A stretch of DNA of 64,000 nt, from NCBI RefSeq assembly GCF_000002075.1, contig NW_004797406.1, positions 1,125,181-1,189,180 of the forward strand, read 5' to 3'. The translations under genes and the position numbers were made by a program. The notes beneath the pieces are model-generated. The model searched no databases, had not been told where the DNA came from, and was given only the letters and a program-made list of their open reading frames with translations. Source of the DNA: Aplysia californica (lineage: Eukaryota > Mollusca > Gastropoda > Aplysiida > Aplysiidae). Positions within the stretch are counted from its first letter, which is position 1, and each line of letters begins with the position of its first letter. This document shows positions 61,001 to 64,000 of the stretch, piece by piece.

Positions 61001-64000
61001 GTGTATTCTCCAACCACTAGGAGGTCTTGATTGACAAATAGAACTAATTTGTGGTGTAATGGTTAAGCTTATCCACTTACTGTTGGTGTCTGTTGGAAGT
61101 GCTCCCTCTTAATAAATGAATCTGATATAATGGTAAAGCTCTCCTTTTTCCCGTCAGCTTGTGTTTAATGGCTTTTTCCCTTTTTATCAACATCTGTGAT
61201 GAAATGGTTATAATGCTTTCTTCCTTTCTGTTAACATCTTTGATTATGTGGATGTGAACAATAAACGTTTGTGTCCATTACCATTTGAATGTTTCTGAGC
61301 TTAGACCCACCTTTGAGTAGCAGGTCTTTGATATGATATCTATATCATTCTTGGGTAGTACATTGTTGTTGATTTAGCACATATTGTGTATAGCTTAATT
61401 AAGACTGATGAGAATGCACTTTTGTTTTTCAGTGCAAGGAGTGCCAATATCTGGACAGTCGCTTTTTCATCGAGGTGAGCATGTTGCTGTGTAAATAGAT
61501 TTTTTAAGTAAAATTTTCGTAGTTCTTAATGGACTTATTATCATCTTTGTGCAATTTACTCGTATTCTACCTCAGAATAGTCATAAATATCCATGAACTT
61601 GCACTCTCTTCCCCCTTTCCAACAGTCAAAAGAAAACATCCTTGAAGTTTCTCCCACCCCCACCCCCCTTCAGCCTTTCCCCATTTCATGGTCTTTGCCC
61701 TTCCCTTCCCTCCCCCAACCCCCTTCCCCCCCAGTGTGAGAAAAACCCCACCCCCCACCCCCAAGTCTCCTTTCACTTTCAGCAAAGCCTTCATGCACTA
61801 CATGTTCTTTCCAGAGAGCTCATCAGATCAGTCCATGTGGAATTTGCACTTGGATGGGCAACTGCAGTGCTTCAATGGCACAGCAGTCAACACTCACTCA
61901 ACCTCCTCAGCATTGAACATGGCTGATCTAAGTCAAGGTCAGCCCTCACCGGTAGCAGTTTCGACCAGTCCAGGCTCAAGACATTCCGTCAGTGGGGGTA
62001 GTTTGAAGTTGCAGGTCTGTTTTATGTTGTAGTGAAGTGTGTGCAGTGGTCTGATGGTTGTGTCCTATTGTATGTAGTGGTCTCAGTATGAGGGAGGTAG
62101 GATGTAAAAGGTGGGTGGTTGGCGGGTGCTCTGGTGTGGTTTGCTCCTTCTTTCCTGTCAAACATCTATCATACTTATATCTCTCCTTCTTCTTTTTTGT
62201 GTTTGTCACTCTCGCATAACACCTCTAATCTACAACATTTATATGGCCTTAATGTGTTGCAAGTGCTGTGAACAGAAGGATATAAGGTTAGTGGGATAGC
62301 TTGAAATTACAGGTCAGTTGTGTGTAGTGTTCTGTTAGCTGCATGGGTCAGTTGCATACTATGGTCTGTTGTATATTGATTAGTGAATGTTTTACACCCC
62401 TGTCAACATTATTGAAATGTTTTGGAAGAGAGCTGCTTTGACCCTGCCTGTCAGGGCTGAATTGAATAGTACCTTACAGAAAGCCAGAGATACAAGATAA
62501 AATGAGACTTCCCACACAGAGGTTGAGCTCACATCTTTTGCATGCAATGATGAAAAGCCTAACCATTATGACACAGACACAAGTGTCAGTTGTGCTGAGA
62601 GTAGGGGAAGTAGCTTGAAGTTACAGGTCAATTATGTGAAGTAGTCAGTTGTGTGTAGTTATAAGTGTGGTAGTTGGAAGTTACACATATGTTGTGTGTA
62701 ATGATTCGGGTTCGGGTTTTAGATCAGTAGTGATTGCGGTCAGTGAGACAGCTTTAAGTAACAAATTAGTTGTACAATTCATTGTTGCCTGCTTTGCAGC
62801 GTGATGTAATCTCACCTGACCCCTTTCCATCCAGGAGATGCTGGCATCAGTTCCTGCCTCACAAGCCCTGAGTTCGTCAAGTGGACTTGCCTTTGACCCC
62901 AGTGAAGATGATCTTAGCCCAGCTGTCAGTCCATTAGTAATGGCAGGGCCTAGATGGTCACGGGCAAGTCGCTCCCCATCTCCTGGACCGAGCTCACCAA
63001 AGGAGACACAGTCAATAGAGGTCAGTCCATGTACCTTGTAGAGTCTGATGGTGCTCAGAGAGTATGTTAACTGCATTTCATCTGCTCCTAGTAGAGTTAT
63101 GTGGTTCGTAGAAAATAGTTTAGTTACATGAGTGTACCTTTATATGTGATTAGTACCAATATCTGAGAACACTTTTGTAAAACCAAACCTCCAAAGTAAA
63201 AACCCTCAGGTGTGACCTGTGTGACCCCTGTCACAGATCCTTTCTTTGGGCCAGAGCTCTAAATAGGTGACCATGGTCAGTTTTGGTGATGATGACTTGA
63301 AATAGCTTGCTTGAGCATTCTTGTAATACTTTCTCTCATATAGTGTAAAGCATTTCATCTCCAACCTATTCCTCCTACTCCTTAAGGATGGGGTTTGTCT
63401 TCTAAGTGTGCATTAGGAAATACAAAAACCATTGTCAGTGCAAGACTGCTTGCTCAACCGTCTCTCCCAAGTACCTGTATTTCTTAAATTTTGCCATTAT
63501 CAACCTCCCTTGTTTTCCTCCTCTGCAAATGTCTCTTTATCAGCCTTTCTGCTAATTCGCTCAAGCAGATTTTCCCTTATAGACCTTAAGTCTCATCTGT
63601 TGCAACAAATTTCGCTATGTGGGTCGTTGGAGGGTGCCACGGGTAGGTTATACTTTTGTACTTTCCCCTCTTTTTTCTGCCTTTGTTCTTCCCCATGCTA
63701 AATAACTAGTATTGTGTCAGTGCACTTCTTTTTACTCAGACAAAAACCAATTTCATCCCCTCAGTTGTCCTCTGCAACAAGTGTCCCCTTATCGATATCA
63801 ACTTCCCCTCTTTTCATCAACAACAAATGTCCCTTTATCGACCTCTTCTCTCTTTGTCTACAGCAAGTAGGATGGAAATGTCCCCGCTGTACCCTGATCA
63901 ACCTCCCCATGCGACCTGGCTGTGAGTTGTGTTCAGGGTCAAGGCCATCAGATTACCATGTGCCTGACGGTTACCAGCCAACTGCTGAGGAGATGAAGCT
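57857..64000 (+). CDS. RBCK1: RBCK1/HOIL-1, RBR E3 ligase and LUBAC subunit (N-terminal part, runs off the window)
   Basis: Exons: 57857-58068 (exon begins at 57786), 58414-58507, 60502-60691, 61433-61474, 61815-62014, 62835-63020, 63864-64000 and on. Junctions are GT-AG and phases agree. HOIL-1 acts with HOIP and SHARPIN in the linear-ubiquitin assembly complex (vertebrate and fly knowledge). Visible domains: a helical N-terminal region (about 20-50, [20 protein letters not shown]) like the LUBAC-tethering motif; a ubiquitin-like domain (about 72-155); a Ser/Pro-rich linker; and an NZF zinc finger from residue 312 ([20 protein letters not shown]) followed by YHVPDGYQP, which matches RBCK1 (YQVPASYQP) better than SHARPIN. 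The RBR module is beyond the right edge, so this is a partial gene. Confidence 0.92.
58414..58507 (+). CDS. RBCK1: RBCK1 exon, first half of the ubiquitin-like domain
   Basis: [20 protein letters not shown] then [11 protein letters not shown]. Comparable with human [27 protein letters not shown]. Acceptor GTTGCAG, donor AAG|GTGAGA. Confidence 0.9.
59520..60456. mobile_element. Tigger-like MITE (CAGTGAAACTC) in an RBCK1 intron
   Basis: TA-flanked, ends CAGTGAAACTCAGATTC and an inverse ending GAGTTCCACTG. 937 bp, no coding capacity seen. It contains a fragment (about 60,058-60,096) also present at 51,594-51,635. Confidence 0.75.
60502..60691 (+). CDS. RBCK1: RBCK1 exon, second half of the ubiquitin-like domain
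   Basis: [20 protein letters not shown] then [20 protein letters not shown], parallel to human [20 protein letters not shown] and YLYLLSA. Donor T|GTGAGT, phase 1. Confidence 0.93.
61433..61474 (+). CDS. RBCK1: RBCK1 small exon (42 nt)
   Basis: Joins as [14 protein letters not shown] plus one base. Phases on both sides fit only this reading frame. Acceptor TTTTTCAG, donor G|GTGAGC. No known domain. Confidence 0.75.
61815..62014 (+). CDS. RBCK1: RBCK1 linker exon
   Basis: [20 protein letters not shown] and a Ser/Thr-rich segment ending SGGSLKLQ. A more upstream AG at 61,783 would hit a stop, so the acceptor TTTCCAG at 61,814 was chosen. Donor CAG|GTCTGT. Confidence 0.8.
62835..63020 (+). CDS. 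RBCK1: RBCK1 Ser/Pro-rich linker exon
   Basis: [20 protein letters not shown], then [20 protein letters not shown]. Sixty-two codons in phase 0. Disordered, likely phosphorylatable linker before the NZF finger. Confidence 0.8.
63864..64000 (+). CDS. RBCK1: RBCK1 NZF zinc-finger exon (cut by window edge)
   Basis: [20 protein letters not shown] has the four Cys of a RanBP2/NZF finger (C-x2-C-x10-C-x2-C), which binds ubiquitin in HOIL-1. It is followed by [20 protein letters not shown]. Confidence 0.93.

Overview
This is a nuclear window from an invertebrate animal. The genes have introns, splice sites follow the GT-AG rule, and introns are full of SINEs, a LINE end, many small DNA transposons and microsatellites. 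A marine mollusc, probably a gastropod, is my best guess; the guess rests on the dense CTAGAT repeats, CAGA/GA microsatellites and SINE style, and is inference only.

Three conserved protein-coding genes account for the coding sequence. (1) ZNF341, minus strand, about 21.9 kb down to 5.8 kb: a multi-C2H2 zinc-finger transcription factor assembled from 14 coding exons (the first is a tentative 10-nt piece), with polyglutamine tracts and a long C-terminal tail carrying an AT-hook-like motif. (2) LONP2, minus strand, 53.07 kb down to 29.30 kb: the peroxisomal Lon protease. Seventeen coding exons are visible, from the start codon to a C-terminal SKL peroxisome signal. About 70 residues, including the catalytic serine, are missing and most likely lie in the 725-base assembly gap at 31,442-32,166. 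(3) RBCK1 (HOIL-1), plus strand, 57.8 kb to the right edge: the N-terminal region, ubiquitin-like domain and NZF zinc finger are present; the RBR catalytic part lies beyond the window. LONP2 and RBCK1 are divergent, with about 4.7 kb between start regions.

Layout: 1-5.8 kb is the 3' flank of ZNF341, rich in SINE tails and small transposons. 5.8-21.9 kb is ZNF341. 21.9-29.3 kb is intergenic and holds a candidate NRF1-type promoter, a Merlin transposase relic, a long foldback element, an L2/CR1-like LINE 3' end and the presumed LONP2 3' UTR. 29.3-53.1 kb is LONP2, whose introns hold pogo/Tigger-like elements, an inverted SINE pair, long microsatellites and a minisatellite. 53.1-57.8 kb is the divergent spacer with palindromic repeats. 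57.8-64 kb is RBCK1.

The most striking observation is a roughly 24-copy, 33/36-bp tandem array in LONP2 intron 7. Its unit is a copy of the exon 7/intron 7 boundary, so the array strings out about two dozen copies of the authentic 5' splice site directly downstream of the real one. An exact 118-bp duplication of a segment from intron 9 abuts its far end. No viral, LTR-retroelement, CRISPR or bacterial features were seen.
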